Counted from the first letter of the stretch, positions 51,966 to 62,511 are shown. The stretch: DNA of 64,000 bases from Neorhodopirellula pilleata (GCF_007859915.1 NZ_SJPM01000001.1:1085086-1149085); one strand, 5' to 3'. Notes: generated from the letters alone by a model not told the origin. Made by a program: numbers and translations.

Positions 51966-53066
51966 TTATTCCATTAAGTTGACTTCGCTTCCTTGTGGAG
52001 AACCAAGTGCTCCCCAAATCCCATAGGGGCTTTCACCACTAGTGACCGAAGGCGCGTTGATGTTTCCCGAGTCGATCGAATCGGTAATGAACCGGACAGC
52101 ACCGTCAAACATGAGAGATTGAACGCCTCCCTGATGCTCACTCGAAGGTGCGTACGTACCCCAGCTATCGTTCGTGCCACCGAACGCACAAGAGGGAGCA
52201 TTCGGAGGAAGCGTCGTTGTAAACTTATTATTGACCGTTCGCCCGTCACTCAAGATGAGACCCCGCCACACATCAGCACCGGTGAGATACTGCCGGGGAT
52301 TATTGGCGGCGCGGGGGACGTTCATGCAGGGGCCGGGTAAAGACCGAGACCCGTTGTAAATCCCGTTGAAGCTAGCCACATCGCCTCGGACGGTTGCTAA
52401 CTCGCGAGGCGTACCGGCAACCTCACTCATCGCGATCGTATTGGCCGTCCCGTCAAGAATGCTGCTGAAGGAACGTTTGGACTCACGCATAGCCGTCGGG
52501 AGCGAGGGCAAGAACATACTTCGAGCGTCTCCTTGAGCAGTGGCCGACGCTTCCTGAGAATTCACGCGGCCGTTGTGCCACATCTCGTCGCCAACGGAAA
52601 AGACATAAAGACACTTGGAGATACCATTGAACGCCGTCTCGCTCGCGCCAGCCGACGAAGGACAAAGGAAGGCCGATTGAGGCCCCGCCGCACGCAGGGC
52701 GGGGCTATCCCACGGGGCCGAACCGGGAGCAGCCACTTTTGCATCTTGCTCAAATTGCTCGTAGAGATTCGACATTTCGATGAAAGGCATCAAAAACATC
52801 GCCGCGCTGACCGGCCTGGTATTACCCCAACTGTATCCCTGAAACGACACCGCACCGGCGGGAAATTGATTGTAGGTGCTGTGGTAATTATGAATCGCTA
52901 AGCCGAGTTGCTTCATATTATTCGAACACTGCATCCGGCGGGCTGCCTCTCGTGCAGCTTGGACCGCAGGCAGTAGGAGACCGACGAGCACGCCGATGAT
53001 CGCGATCACCACGAGCAACTCAACGAGTGTAAAGCCGCGTCTCGCGGTTGGGAAACATTTCATCAT
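51966..53066 (-). CDS. DUF1559 prepilin-like protein with type IV N-terminal methylation motif
   Basis: The 366-residue product starts with a prepilin leader, [20 protein letters not shown], with cleavage expected after Gly, followed by the helix [15 protein letters not shown]. The rest is the DUF1559 beta-rich domain ([27 protein letters not shown] segments). The family is strongly expanded in planctomycetes. Of tandem starts, ATG 53066 is chosen because AGGA lies 5 nt upstream. It probably forms an operon with the small lipoprotein downstream. Confidence 0.95.
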   Translation of the reverse strand: MMKCFPTARRGFTLVELLVVIAIIGVLVGLLLPAVQAAREAARRMQCSNNMKQLGLAIHNYHSTYNQFPAGAVSFQGYSWGNTRPVSAAMFLMPFIEMSNLYEQFEQDAKVAAPGSAPWDSPALRAAGPQSAFLCPSSAGASETAFNGISKCLYVFSVGDEMWHNGRVNSQEASATAQGDARSMFLPSLPTAMRESKRSFSSILDGTANTIAMSEVAGTPRELATVRGDVASFNGIYNGSRSLPGPCMNVPRAANNPRQYLTGADVWRGLILSDGRTVNNKFTTTLPPNAPSCAFGGTNDSWGTYAPSSEHQGGVQSLMFDGAVRFITDSIDSGNINAPSVTSGESPYGIWGALGSPQGSEVNLME

Positions 53067-53676
53067 AAGGGTCCTGCTAAACATTGGAGTCAAGGATTGA
53101 ACGGTAATACTTCGTCGCGTTGCGATTCATTAAACCGTCAGCTGATTCCTGCCCCGAGCCGCCTGCGGACAGTTGATGATGATCAAATCGAAATCAACGG
53201 ATGACGATCGACAGCATCAAGAATTGGCATGCTGCTGACCTTAAGCAACGGACATTCCAATGTCTGTCGGCGGAGAATGGCTCCATTCACTGCACATGCC
53301 TCTGATCACCTGGGAAAGCCGCGAGCTCAACGAGCTTGATCCGCTGCGGTGCCTTACATCGTCTTAATGCCCGATGCGCTGCCATTGTGAAACTAAGAGA
53401 AAAACAAGGTTTTTCGAACATTCTTTGGCAGGCTTCCGCCAAACCAATAACCGCCAATCTCCGGAGGGGGCGACCAATTGGGGGGCGGGATGCGCAAAAA
53501 ACAAGCGGACTTTTTGAAACATGTTCAAATGAAAGGCTCATTCACATTCCAAGCGTCACAGAAGTGATTGCGGCAATTCAATGCGAGCGAAACAGAAGGC
53601 TCGGCTCGCAACCTGCATCAACTCGACCGCACACAACCATCATGATGGTTGTTCCGCAGCGACTTCAGCGACTCGA
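53067..53676. other. 610-bp gap without a supported gene
   Basis: The promoter of the DUF1559 gene should lie here on the minus strand, but I found no convincing hexamers. Two overlapping frames (53287-53541 minus and 53336-53791 plus) lack starts with SD, protein-like composition or recognisable motifs, and the second overlaps the DUF2760 gene. I see no repeat or RNA in the gap. Confidence 0.5.
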
Positions 53677-54219
53677 TCACGTCGCGGTAATTTGCGCCGG
53701 CGCGATCACATCGGCGTCTTCTGGGACGCCTGACCATTTGGGCAGGTCCGTGGCAGTGGCTTGCCAACCCGGATGGACCAACTTGGCTTGACCGGATGCG
53801 GCGGAAGACTCACCGACCCAGCGGTAACGCGCAGGGGAGGCATCTGAAGATACCGGGATCGATTCGTTCTCTTTGGCATCGACCAGCTTCTCAATTTTCA
53901 GCATCCGGTCGAGTGATTGACGGCATTGTTTCAAGCATGGCCGCGCCGCAGCACCGACTTGGGCGTCTTGGTATTGATCGAGGTCTTCGTGGATCAAATC
54001 GATCAATCGAGCTTCCCTCTGCAACGTCGCCAACAACGTGATCGCCGGGTTCTGTGCCGGCGCGGCCGGTTTTTTCTCCGGCGCAGGCTGTGGTTTCTCG
54101 GGCGTGTGCGAGATCGCAGGCACGGGGTTTTCGCCGTCGAGCGCCAACGCCATCCGCTCGGCCGCTTCGCGGTCAAACATCGCTTTGAAAAACGCCCTGA
54201 AGGCTAAACCGATACGCAT
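53677..54219 (-). CDS. DUF2760 domain protein
   Basis: The 180-residue soluble protein has an N-terminal helix, a proline/alanine linker (about 40-55), then the DUF2760 core: LLATLQREARLIDLIHEDL, YQDAQVGAAARPCLKQC, and the C-terminal LVHPGW and DVIAPAQ segments. In many bacteria this family is encoded beside DnaK-like chaperone genes, suggesting a chaperone-linked role. No such gene is adjacent here. It lies 80 bp downstream of the aminotransferase gene, same strand. Confidence 0.85.
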   Translation of the reverse strand: MRIGLAFRAFFKAMFDREAAERMALALDGENPVPAISHTPEKPQPAPEKKPAAPAQNPAITLLATLQREARLIDLIHEDLDQYQDAQVGAAARPCLKQCRQSLDRMLKIEKLVDAKENESIPVSSDASPARYRWVGESSAASGQAKLVHPGWQATATDLPKWSGVPEDADVIAPAQITAT

Positions 54220-54299
54220 TGATTCGTTAAATAGTGAAGAGTTAGAAGATCGGACGGACTCGACAGATCAGACCAATCGGTCCGATCTTGGTTATCCGA

Positions 54300-55601
54300 T
54301 CATGATCCGACGGCCAATTCGGGATTACTCGGTTTGGACGACGCCAGGCACTTTCCGATTTGGCGGACCGCTTGGCGGAGACGATGTTCGTTCTCCACCA
54401 ACGACATTCGCAAATAGCCTTCACCGGCCGCACCGAATCCGCTGCCGGGACTGACGGCAACGTTGCCTTCCTCGAGTAACTTCATCGCAAAGTCCATCGT
54501 GCTCATTTGGCTCTTCCACGGTTCGGGCACTTCGGCCCAAACGAACATGCCGGCCTTGGGCGGATTGACGTTCCATCCCAGTCGCCGCAAACCGCTGACG
54601 AGGACGTCGCGGCGCCCTTGATAAATTTTGGATTGGGCGAGCACGTTCTCTTCGGTGTCTCGGAGTGCCACGATGGCCGCGATTTGGATGGCCGCAAACA
54701 TGCCGTAATCGTAATAGCCTTTGATCGTCCCGAGTCCGCGGACCATCTCGGCGTTACCGGCACAAAAACCGACCCGCCATCCGGCCATGTTGTAGCCCTT
54801 GCTCATCGTCGTGAACTCGACGCCCACGTCTTTGGCACCGGGCGCGGACAAAAAACTAGGCGGCAGATAACCGTCGAAAGCGACGTCTGCGTAGGCGAAG
54901 TCGTGAATGACCATCAAACCGTACTTTTTGGCCAGACGCACGACTTCGACGAAGAAATCCGGTTCGATCACGGCCGACGACGGGTTGTGCGGGTAATTGA
55001 CGATCAAAATCTTCGGCACCGGCGTCATGTTCTCGCACGTGTAAGCCACGTTGCTCAAGAACTTGTCGGGATCGGCGACGTCCAGCGCGACCACGTTGCC
55101 CGACGCCAAAATCACACCATACATGTGCACAGGGAAATACGGCGATGGAATGATCGCCGTGTCGCCGGGGCCCATCAGCGCCAGACACATGTGCGAAAAT
55201 CCTTCCTTGCTGCCCAAACAGGAAATGATTTCGCTTTCGGAATCCAGTTCGACGCCGTACTTGCGTTGGTATTTTTTGGCGACCTCGCGGCGGAGGTTTC
55301 GAATTCCGTTTGATTTGCTGTAGCCGTGGTTGCCTTCGTCGGCGGCCGCATCGGCGAGCTTTTGAATCACGCTCGGATCAGGCGGGTCGGACGGATTGCC
55401 CATGCCCAAATCGATCACGTCGTCGCCGGCACAACGTTTTTGGTACAGCGAATTGTTGATCCGACCGAACATGTACGGCGGCAAACGATCCACGCGAGAG
55501 GCAAACTTCACCTCAAATGGGTGGGGAACCGGATCGGTCGTCGGCGAACCGATCGCCGGTGCGTCGATGTTGGGATGATCGGAATCGAAGGAGTCACTCA
55601 T
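54300..55601 (-). CDS. alaC: Class I/II PLP aminotransferase, AlaC-like
   Basis: The 433-residue aminotransferase of fold type I has [11 protein letters not shown], the NYPHNPSS substrate/PLP segment, [13 protein letters not shown] with the PLP-ring Asp/Tyr, and the Schiff-base lysine in [15 protein letters not shown]. The closest family I know is the AlaC/LL-DAP-aminotransferase-related group that makes alanine from pyruvate and glutamate. LL-diaminopimelate aminotransferase is the main alternative. A ~30-residue N-terminal extension precedes the core. No SD is visible. Confidence 0.88.
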   Translation of the reverse strand: MSDSFDSDHPNIDAPAIGSPTTDPVPHPFEVKFASRVDRLPPYMFGRINNSLYQKRCAGDDVIDLGMGNPSDPPDPSVIQKLADAAADEGNHGYSKSNGIRNLRREVAKKYQRKYGVELDSESEIISCLGSKEGFSHMCLALMGPGDTAIIPSPYFPVHMYGVILASGNVVALDVADPDKFLSNVAYTCENMTPVPKILIVNYPHNPSSAVIEPDFFVEVVRLAKKYGLMVIHDFAYADVAFDGYLPPSFLSAPGAKDVGVEFTTMSKGYNMAGWRVGFCAGNAEMVRGLGTIKGYYDYGMFAAIQIAAIVALRDTEENVLAQSKIYQGRRDVLVSGLRRLGWNVNPPKAGMFVWAEVPEPWKSQMSTMDFAMKLLEEGNVAVSPGSGFGAAGEGYLRMSLVENEHRLRQAVRQIGKCLASSKPSNPELAVGS

Positions 55602-55712
55602 GTCGACGCTGGAAAAACGTGTGGAGGGAAATGGACGGCAAAATTCAACCGGACGGGTGCATTGTCACACGCATTGCCGGTTGGCGTGTAGGGGGAGCGA
55701 GCGGTTTTTCGG

Positions 55713-56144
55713 TCAAAAGGTTCGTGCCAGCCAATCGGTTACCGTGATCGCGCCGGCAGCGACCACCGCCACGGAGAGGATTTTTCGTGCCGCCATCGAA
55801 GGCCAATCTCCGGTCCAAACGCATTTCAGCCCCATCAAGACGACGGTGATCGCCACCGCCGCCAACGCGGTCCCGCCCGCATTGACACGAAGACTCGTGG
55901 CGAGCTCGCCCCTCATGAAATGGCTCCACGACGTCGTCATCCCGCAAGCCGGGCAGCGGATGTCAAACAGGACTCGCATCGAGCACGGCGGCAGCCCGAG
56001 TTGCTGATGCGTGCCGAGGCCGGCAGGATCGGGGCTCAACAATCGGGCTGTCAGAAGAGGAACCGACAACACCATTGCCACGGCCGCCCCGAGGATCCGA
56101 ACCCGGGCGGCCTGGGAGGGACGTCTGGCCGCGTCAGGTCCCAC
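55713..56144 (-). CDS. DUF2752 membrane protein
   Basis: The product is about 143 residues with two to three helices (about 15-35, 85-105, 115-135) and the family's FDIRCPACGMTTSW motif between the first two. The function of the family is unknown; the paired cysteines suggest metal or thiol chemistry. The start is uncertain: GTG 56144 overlaps the queE stop by 11 nt, ATG 56195 lies deeper inside queE. It is likely cotranscribed with queE. Confidence 0.8.
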   Translation of the reverse strand: MGPDAARRPSQAARVRILGAAVAMVLSVPLLTARLLSPDPAGLGTHQQLGLPPCSMRVLFDIRCPACGMTTSWSHFMRGELATSLRVNAGGTALAAVAITVVLMGLKCVWTGDWPSMAARKILSVAVVAAGAITVTDWLARTF

Positions 56145-56919
56145 GTCGATTGCCGTACCAGCGGATCTGCATGCGGTCGCAATAGCGATATCCATGGGCT
56201 TCGCACCACGGACGCAACCACGGGGCCGCCGCGTCCAATTGATCGTTCGTGACGCCTTGAGGCATGATCCACACGGCCGAAGATTCAACGGTTAACGACT
56301 TGACGACCGATTCGATCTCTTCAAATTCATCGGGCGAGTCGACGACGAATTTTACCTGAAACGAAGGTGCCCGCTCGATCAAACGTCGCATCGTTTCGAC
56401 CGGCAGACGGCGTTGTTCGTGTTTTATTGCCCATCCAGGATGCTCGGCCGGGTCCGGCGTGCTGGCCGACAACTTGGGGCTCAGCGACAACAAATCGCAC
56501 CCGATCGCGACATCGACGGTGCCGGCCGTTTCGATCGTTACGTGAAAGCCTCCGGCACGAAGTTGATCGGCTAAATCGCCGATGCCGGCCGCGACAAGCG
56601 GTTCGCCGCCCGTCAGGACGACGTGGGAAATCGGCTCGTCCGAACCGGCCACGCGGGCCGTTCGGGCTTCGTCGACCAACGATTCGATCGACCGCCGCTG
56701 GCCTTCGGGGTTCCAAGACGCGTAAGGTGTATCGCAGAACCAACATCGCAGATTGCAACCGCTGGTTCGGATGAAGAAGCTCGGTGTGCCCGTCAAAAGA
56801 CCTTCGCCTTGGCGGCTGGCGAACGTTTCGGCGATCCGCAAGGTGGCCGAATCGTCGGCAAACGAAGAAGCGTCGGCGAATGCCGAATCGGAAGAACTCA
56901 ACGATTCCCGCCCCTTCAT
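56134..56919 (-). CDS. queE: 7-carboxy-7-deazaguanine synthase
   Basis: The 261-residue radical SAM enzyme converts 6-carboxy-tetrahydropterin to 7-carboxy-7-deazaguanine in queuosine synthesis. The Fe-S motif is C-x3-C-x2-C within SGCNLRCWFC, preceded by RQGEGLLTG and followed by LTGGEPL and a C-terminal MPQG. ATG 56919 is chosen. An in-frame TTG at 56961 would add 14 residues. An unusually acidic/serine-rich stretch (about 5-25) precedes the core. queF diverges 77 bp away. Confidence 0.92.
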   Translation of the reverse strand: MKGRESLSSSDSAFADASSFADDSATLRIAETFASRQGEGLLTGTPSFFIRTSGCNLRCWFCDTPYASWNPEGQRRSIESLVDEARTARVAGSDEPISHVVLTGGEPLVAAGIGDLADQLRAGGFHVTIETAGTVDVAIGCDLLSLSPKLSASTPDPAEHPGWAIKHEQRRLPVETMRRLIERAPSFQVKFVVDSPDEFEEIESVVKSLTVESSAVWIMPQGVTNDQLDAAAPWLRPWCEAHGYRYCDRMQIRWYGNRRGT

Positions 56920-56996
56920 GGTTTTCGCGGCGATCGGTACAACAACACTCTGTCTGACCAAAACGATTGACCCATTTGATTTGTGATTGAATCTCC

Positions 56997-57368
56997 GTGA
57001 GCAGTTTCCGCGACACCCTCGAAGTTTTCGACAACCCGGCCCCGCAGCGTGATTTCAAGATCGAGCACCATTGCCCCGAGTTTACCTCGGTGTGCCCCAA
57101 AACCGGGCAGCCGGATTACGGCACGATCGTGTTCACCTACATTCCCGACGAAGTCTGCGTCGAGCTAAAGAGCCTCAAAATGTACCTGCAACGCTTTCGA
57201 AATGAAGGCATATTCTACGAACAGGTCACCAACCGGATTCTGGACGACTTCGTCGCCGTCGTCAAACCACGCCAACTCCGCGTCGAAAGCCGCTGGACCC
57301 CCCGAGGCGGACTCAACAGCAACGTGATCGTGGAGTATTCCGCCAGCGACCGTGGCGTCGAGCTTTAG
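56997..57368 (+). CDS. queF: NADPH-dependent 7-cyano-7-deazaguanine reductase (type I)
   Basis: The 123-residue protein reduces preQ0 to preQ1 in queuosine synthesis. It shows the active-site cysteine in [12 protein letters not shown], the E-x-K-S-L-K-x-Y-L motif and the QVTNRILDD helix of unimodular QueF. The start is GTG, since a TGA lies three codons upstream. It diverges from queE, so the two pathway genes share a promoter region. I saw no preQ1 riboswitch in the gap. Confidence 0.95.
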   Translation: MSSFRDTLEVFDNPAPQRDFKIEHHCPEFTSVCPKTGQPDYGTIVFTYIPDEVCVELKSLKMYLQRFRNEGIFYEQVTNRILDDFVAVVKPRQLRVESRWTPRGGLNSNVIVEYSASDRGVEL

Positions 57369-57431
57369 TGCGTCGACAGCCTACCTGATGTACTCGACAA
57401 ACGTCCAAATGATCTGAATTCGGGCCCAATG

Positions 57432-57489
57432 GTAACCCGCAGCGTGAGCGAGGGATGAGCCGGAATCCCTCGCTTACACAGCGGGTTAC
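57432..57489. repeat. 58-bp palindromic REP-like element
   Basis: Outer arms GTAACCCGC (57432-57440) and GCGGGTTAC (57481-57489) and inner arms AGCGAGGGA (57447-57455) and TCCCTCGCT (57466-57474) form a nested hairpin. The sequence is unrelated to the other two element types in the window. It lies 64 bp after queF. The rest of the 57372-57694 gap shows nothing I can name. Confidence 0.85.
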
Positions 57490-57694
57490 TATGTCAGCGC
57501 TGCCTACCTATCTCGGGGGACACCATAGCGCTGTGCACATTTGGTCCGGTTGTTGCGTAAAGTGACGTGTTGGTTGCTCGAATGCCAAATTGACGCTTCC
57601 AAACGTTGATTTTTGGCGGGCGAACCAAGATTCGATTTCGCATTACGAATTCGAACAAAACTACTCACACTCACCAACAGGGTCTCCCACCTCG

Positions 57695-58360
57695 ATGATT
57701 TACTTTCTGTTCGTTTTGCCTCCCTTCCTGCTTGGTCTTTACGCCCAGTACAAGGTGAAATCGTCGTTTACGGCGATGAGCAAGGTGCCCGCACGGATGT
57801 CCGGTGCGACGGCGGCTCGCCGGATGCTCGACGCGGCCGGGTTGCAGTCGGTCGGGATTGAGCAAGTCCCCGGCCAATTGTCCGATCATTACGACCCCCG
57901 CGCGAAGGTTTTGCGTTTGAGCCCGGACGTTTACGGCGGGCATTCGATGGCTGCCCTCGGGGTGGCTTGCCACGAAGCGGGACACGCGTTCCAGGATGCC
58001 GAGCGATACGCTCCGCTGGTGATTCGCAACATGGCGGTGCCGGCGGCGAATTTCGGCAGTGGCATCGGGGCGACGTTGTTATTTGCCGGTGCGATCTTCG
58101 CGATCCAGCCGCTGATGTGGATCGGCGTGATACTGTTTTCGGCCGTCGTGTTCTTCCAGGTCGTCAACTTGCCGGTCGAATTCGACGCCTCTAATCGGGC
58201 CCGAGCCCACTTGGTCGAGTACGGTTTAATCTCCGCTCAAGAAGAAAGGTATGTCGCGAAGGTTCTCAACGCGGCGGCGCTGACGTATGTTGCGGCGACT
58301 TTACAGTCGATCATGACGCTCGCGTATTACCTTTACATCTTGACTGGACGACGTGACTGA
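57695..58360 (+). CDS. YugP-like neutral zinc metallopeptidase, membrane-bound
   Basis: The 221-residue membrane protein has an N-terminal helix, the zinc-binding HEAGH (93-97), the preceding [17 protein letters not shown] and a later EFDASNRA glutamate motif. Central and C-terminal helices (about 110-160 and 195-215) match pfam Zn_peptidase_2/YugP. ATG 57695 removes an unrelated 35-residue extension of the frame. The stop overlaps the next gene's GTG by 8 nt, so the three genes to 60726 likely form an operon. Confidence 0.9.
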   Translation: MIYFLFVLPPFLLGLYAQYKVKSSFTAMSKVPARMSGATAARRMLDAAGLQSVGIEQVPGQLSDHYDPRAKVLRLSPDVYGGHSMAALGVACHEAGHAFQDAERYAPLVIRNMAVPAANFGSGIGATLLFAGAIFAIQPLMWIGVILFSAVVFFQVVNLPVEFDASNRARAHLVEYGLISAQEERYVAKVLNAAALTYVAATLQSIMTLAYYLYILTGRRD

Positions 58361-60362
58361 GATTCCATCGAACTTCCTCACGCCTGAGGATTATTTCGCC
58401 GCCCTGGATTCTCCGGAATCTCTGGCGACCAAAGCGGACGGCCCCACCGGACAATTACCGCTGACCGACGAGATCCTTCGTCAATGGACCAGCGGAGATT
58501 TGTTCGGTTTGACCCAAAGCGTCGGCATGGGATTCGACCCTCGACGCGTTCTTGGGGATCAATACTTGATCCTCAGCACCCAGGGCGGCGTCCGCAACCC
58601 TGACGGAACGCCCGTGGCGCTGGGCTATCACACCGGGCACTGGGAGGTCGGCTTGCTCGTGCGGGCCGCCGCCGAGCAAATCGAAAAGCACGACGGCGTT
58701 CCGTTTGCCGCGTTCGTCAGCGATCCCTGCGACGGTCGCACCCAAGGCACGCATGGGATGTTCGATTCGTTGCCCTATCGCAACGACGCAGCGATCGTGA
58801 TGCGGCGGCTGATCCGTTCACTGCCGCAGCGAAAAGGCGTGATCGGGATCGCGACGTGCGACAAAGGTTTGCCTGCGATGATGATGGCACTCGCCGGAAC
58901 CGGCAATCTGGCCAACGTGCTGGTCCCCGGTGGCGTGACGTTGCCCCCGACCGTCGGCGAGGACGCCGGCAAAGTCCAAACGATCGGGGCTCGATACTCG
59001 CGCGGCGAAATGACCTTGGAGGAAGCGTCCGTCGCCGGTTGCCGGGCGTGCGGAACGCCAGGCGGCGGTTGCCAATTCTTGGGCACGGCGGCGACCAGCC
59101 AAGTCATTGCCGAAGCACTCGGGATGACCGTGCCGCACGCGGCGCTGGCCCCCAGCGGCCAACCGATCTGGACTCGGATGGCCCGCGATTCGGCTTCGGC
59201 CGCTGCGGCGATGCACGCGGCTGGCATGTCGATGCGAGACGTGTTGACCGAGGCCGCCTTTGAAAACGCGATGCGGATGCACGCGGCCGTCGGCGGCAGC
59301 ACCAATCTATTGCTTCACATCCCCGCCATCGCCGCAGCCGCCGGCATCCGCCGTCCCACCGCCGCCGATTTCCGACGCGTTAACCAACAGGTGCCCCGGT
59401 TTGTTGATTGCCTGCCTAACGGTCCGGTCGGCCATCCGACCGTGCAATTGTTTTTAGCCGGCGGGGTGCCTGAGGTGGCTTGGCACTTGCGCCAAGCCGG
59501 ACTCTGGAACGGCGACGCCAAGACCGTCACAGGGATGACCTGGAACGAACTTCTCGATGCCTGGGAATCCTCGCCCCGTCGGGAAGTTTGTCGCGAACGA
59601 TTGCGGTTGGCCGACGGCATCGACCCCGACGACGTGATCATGTCGCCCGCCGTCGCCAAGCAACGCGGCCTGACGAGCACGGTGTGTTTTCCCGCCGGTA
59701 ACTTGTGCCCGGAAGGCTCCGTCATCAAGGCCACCTCGATCGACCCATCGGTCATCGATGCCGACGGGGTTTATCGAAAACGCGGCAAAGCGAGAGTGTT
59801 TGTGACCGAACGCGATGCCATCGCGGCGGTCAAAGGCCAATCCGCACAACCGATCCAAGAAGGCGAAGTCATCGTGTTGATCGGACGCGGGCCGATCGGC
59901 TGTGGAATGGAAGAGACCTATCAAATCACTTCCGCCTTGAAGTACCTCTCGTTCGGAAAGACGATCGCGTTGGTCACCGACGCCCGATTCAGCGGCGTGA
60001 GCACCGGGGCATGCATCGGGCACGTCGGTCCGGAAGCGCTCGCCGGCGGACCGATCGCCAAAATCCGCGACGGCGACGTGATCGAAATCAGGGTCGATCG
60101 AAATACGCTCGACGGCAGCGTTGATTTGGTGCAACCGTTTGATGGAATCAGCGTCGCCGAAGCATTGCGAGATCGGCCGCCGCATCCGAGCCTACACGTC
60201 GAAGACGCGATCCCCGACGACACCAGGTTGTGGGCCGCCTTACAACAAATCGGCGGCGGTACATGGGGCGGCTGCGTCTATGACGTCGACGAGATTCTGC
60301 GTACGCTTGAGGCTGGCCAAAAAGCCCTTCAATCCGAATCCGCCACGACTTCTGCTCGGTGA
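58353..60362 (+). CDS. YjhG/YagF-type sugar-acid dehydratase (IlvD/Edd family)
   Basis: The 669-residue protein belongs to the IlvD/Edd superfamily. Fe-S ligands are expected in SDPCDGR, ATCDKG and the C-G-T-P-G-G-G-C region. The length and the opening [10 protein letters not shown] fit the YjhG/YagF D-xylonate dehydratase branch and not dihydroxy-acid dehydratase. The substrate is inferred. The GTG start sits inside the end of the zinc protease gene. An arabinonate or similar acid is an alternative substrate. No sugar operon is nearby. Confidence 0.88.
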   Translation: MTEIPSNFLTPEDYFAALDSPESLATKADGPTGQLPLTDEILRQWTSGDLFGLTQSVGMGFDPRRVLGDQYLILSTQGGVRNPDGTPVALGYHTGHWEVGLLVRAAAEQIEKHDGVPFAAFVSDPCDGRTQGTHGMFDSLPYRNDAAIVMRRLIRSLPQRKGVIGIATCDKGLPAMMMALAGTGNLANVLVPGGVTLPPTVGEDAGKVQTIGARYSRGEMTLEEASVAGCRACGTPGGGCQFLGTAATSQVIAEALGMTVPHAALAPSGQPIWTRMARDSASAAAAMHAAGMSMRDVLTEAAFENAMRMHAAVGGSTNLLLHIPAIAAAAGIRRPTAADFRRVNQQVPRFVDCLPNGPVGHPTVQLFLAGGVPEVAWHLRQAGLWNGDAKTVTGMTWNELLDAWESSPRREVCRERLRLADGIDPDDVIMSPAVAKQRGLTSTVCFPAGNLCPEGSVIKATSIDPSVIDADGVYRKRGKARVFVTERDAIAAVKGQSAQPIQEGEVIVLIGRGPIGCGMEETYQITSALKYLSFGKTIALVTDARFSGVSTGACIGHVGPEALAGGPIAKIRDGDVIEIRVDRNTLDGSVDLVQPFDGISVAEALRDRPPHPSLHVEDAIPDDTRLWAALQQIGGGTWGGCVYDVDEILRTLEAGQKALQSESATTSAR

Positions 60363-60372
60363 GTTTCCCGCC

Positions 60373-60726
60373 ATGATCGACGATCCCATTGCTTACCGTC
60401 CCGAAGCGATCGAACGCGTGGGTGATTCGGGCATCCGAATCCGCTGGAGCGACGGCGAGACGTCCGACTGGAACGCCCGACAACTCCGCGATGCATGCCC
60501 GTGCGCCACCTGCCGCGAAAAACACAGCAAGTCGGCATCGGACGCCGAAAAATCCGCCGCCAATCCCAAATCGCTGATGTTACCGGTCCTCAGCGCCGCC
60601 GAAGCCCGCCCGATGCGGATCGAAGGCATGCAACCGGTCGGCACCTACGCCTACAACATCGCCTTCAGCGACGGTCACAACTCAGGCCTATTCACGTTCG
60701 CAAGACTGCGACGCGAAGGGTTGTGA
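60373..60726 (+). CDS. DUF971 domain protein
   Basis: The 117-residue protein has the DUF971 pattern: IRIRWSDGE, L-R-x-x-C-P-C-A-x-C-R and YNIAFSDGHNSGLF. The fold also occurs at the N-terminus of gamma-butyrobetaine hydroxylase, and the cysteines suggest zinc or Fe-S chemistry. Many DUF971 genes lie near Fe-S cluster carriers; here it follows an Fe-S dehydratase by 10 bp, a plausible functional link. The frame reads upstream, but ATG 60373 matches the family start. Confidence 0.88.
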   Translation: MIDDPIAYRPEAIERVGDSGIRIRWSDGETSDWNARQLRDACPCATCREKHSKSASDAEKSAANPKSLMLPVLSAAEARPMRIEGMQPVGTYAYNIAFSDGHNSGLFTFARLRREGL

Positions 60727-60907
60727 CCACCAGAACTCCGTATGTGGTTCTGTTTGTCCTCGAAATGAAGTAGGCGAAACCGAGGACCAGAGCATCGGGC
60801 CTTGATGCTCGCCGTTTCATCGACTTGCTCGTGCCGGTGAAACACCGAACCGAATGACCGATTATAGTGCTTTGTTTAAGCCCGCCGTCCCCCTATCGGT
60901 ATGCGAT

Positions 60908-62470
60908 ATGAAATTCAGATCACTTCAAACACTCTGCTCCCTTTCGTTCTTCTTTGTCGCGATCCACTTCGTCGTCGCGTTCTCGACACCCTTGACCGCG
61001 AATGCCGACTCGCCCAATGCGAGTGAATCAGCTTCTCGTCCGAATGTCCTGTTCATGATCTCCGATGATCTGAACTGTCGTTTGGGTTGCTACGGTGATC
61101 CGCTTGTCAAAACGCCCAACATCGATCGTTTGGCGGCCCGAGGTGTTCGATTTGAAAACGCCTACTGCCAATTCCCGCTCTGTGGCCCGTCCCGCAATTC
61201 GATGCTGTGCGGACTGTATCCAGACGCGACTGGGATTCTGCGAAACGCGGAAATCTTTCGACAGTCGATCCCGCAACACATTAGTTTGCCTCAGGCGTTT
61301 CGCTTGAGCGGTTATTTCGCCGCCCGGATCGGAAAGCTGTATCACTACAACGTGCCCAATAGCATCGGCACGAACGGTCACGACGATCCAGGCTCTTGGG
61401 AAATGGAAATCAACCCCGCCGGTTGCGACCGCATGATCGAGGAATCGGATATTTTCACGCTCAAGAAAAACAGTTTCGGAGGCACGTTGTCTTGGTACGC
61501 TTCACCACGGCCGGACGCGGAACACACCGACGGGATGATGGCCGAGGAAGCCGCTTGGGTACTGGAACGTTGCGCGAAACGGAAAGACCGACCGTTCTTC
61601 TTGGCCGTTGGTTTCTTTCGTCCTCACACGCCGTACGTTGCACCCAAGGAATACTTCGAACCCTACGCGTTGGATGAGATGCCGCTGTACGACGACGTCG
61701 AACAAGATCGACTGGACTTACCCGCACCTGCATTGATGAGCCACAAGCGGGAGCATGATCTGCTCAATGATGATCTTCGGCGACAAGCGATTCAGGCGTA
61801 CTATGCCAGCACGACTTTCATGGACGCTCAAGTCGGCAAGGTACTCGACGCCCTCGATGCCAACGGTTTGAGTGACAACACGATCGTGGTCTTTACCAGC
61901 GATCACGGCTACCACTTAGGCCAAAAAGGCTTGTGGCAGAAACAAAGCCTATTCGAGGAATCCGCCCGCGTTCCAATGATCATCGCCGGGCCGGGTTTTG
62001 ATGGCGAGGGCAAAGCCGCCGAGGCTCCAGTTGGATTGATCGATCTCTACCCGACCCTTGCCGATTTGTGCGACGTTGAGGCACCCTCGAATCTTGCCGG
62101 ACAATCGTTGTCACCGATCTTGAACGACGTCTCCGAGCCAGGCCGTGGTTACACGATCTCGCAGGTCATGCGTGGCCGCTCGATCGAACAAGACGCCTTC
62201 CTGGGTTACTCGATCCGCACACCCCAGTATCGTTTGACGCTATGGGACGACGGCGAGCGAGGCATCGAGCTTTACGACCACCAAGCCGATCCGTTGGAAA
62301 AGCGAAATTTGGCTTATCGGTCCGACTCATCCGACATCGATCCGGCGACCCAGACCACGATTGATTCACTTGCGAAGACATTGCGAAACCAAATCAAAGA
62401 AGCGACCCCCAAGGAAGGCCGACCGATGGTGTTGCAAACAGACTGGGCACCGAATCTAACCAATCCGTGA
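60908..62470 (+). CDS. Secreted formylglycine-dependent sulfatase (S1 family)
   Basis: The product is 520 residues with an N-terminal signal peptide. The formylglycine motif is CGPSR (Cys92), preceded by NVLFMISDDLN metal ligands. Later motifs include HTPYVAPKEYF, FTSDHGYHLGQKGLWQK and ELYDHQADPLE. The pattern is that of iduronate-2-sulfatase-like S1 enzymes, which planctomycetes use on algal sulfated polysaccharides. The substrate cannot be told from sequence. ATG 60908 starts the signal peptide; an ATG at 60854 would add 18 residues. No sulfatase-maturing enzyme adjoins. Confidence 0.93.
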   Translation: MKFRSLQTLCSLSFFFVAIHFVVAFSTPLTANADSPNASESASRPNVLFMISDDLNCRLGCYGDPLVKTPNIDRLAARGVRFENAYCQFPLCGPSRNSMLCGLYPDATGILRNAEIFRQSIPQHISLPQAFRLSGYFAARIGKLYHYNVPNSIGTNGHDDPGSWEMEINPAGCDRMIEESDIFTLKKNSFGGTLSWYASPRPDAEHTDGMMAEEAAWVLERCAKRKDRPFFLAVGFFRPHTPYVAPKEYFEPYALDEMPLYDDVEQDRLDLPAPALMSHKREHDLLNDDLRRQAIQAYYASTTFMDAQVGKVLDALDANGLSDNTIVVFTSDHGYHLGQKGLWQKQSLFEESARVPMIIAGPGFDGEGKAAEAPVGLIDLYPTLADLCDVEAPSNLAGQSLSPILNDVSEPGRGYTISQVMRGRSIEQDAFLGYSIRTPQYRLTLWDDGERGIELYDHQADPLEKRNLAYRSDSSDIDPATQTTIDSLAKTLRNQIKEATPKEGRPMVLQTDWAPNLTNP

Positions 62471-62511
62471 TCCGATCGGATTCACATTCGGATCATTCAT
62501 ATGACATCTGT

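Noticed and set aside
53336..53791. 151-codon plus-strand frame in the gap before the DUF2760 gene
   Set aside because: It overlaps the DUF2760 coding end, has no SD and no domain-like pattern.
54507..55313. 268-codon plus-strand frame opposite the aminotransferase
   Set aside because: The aminotransferase has all PLP motifs; the opposite frame has none and no plausible start.
56920..56996. Possible preQ1 riboswitch between queE and queF
   Set aside because: I found no short H-type pseudoknot pattern or conserved core in either orientation.
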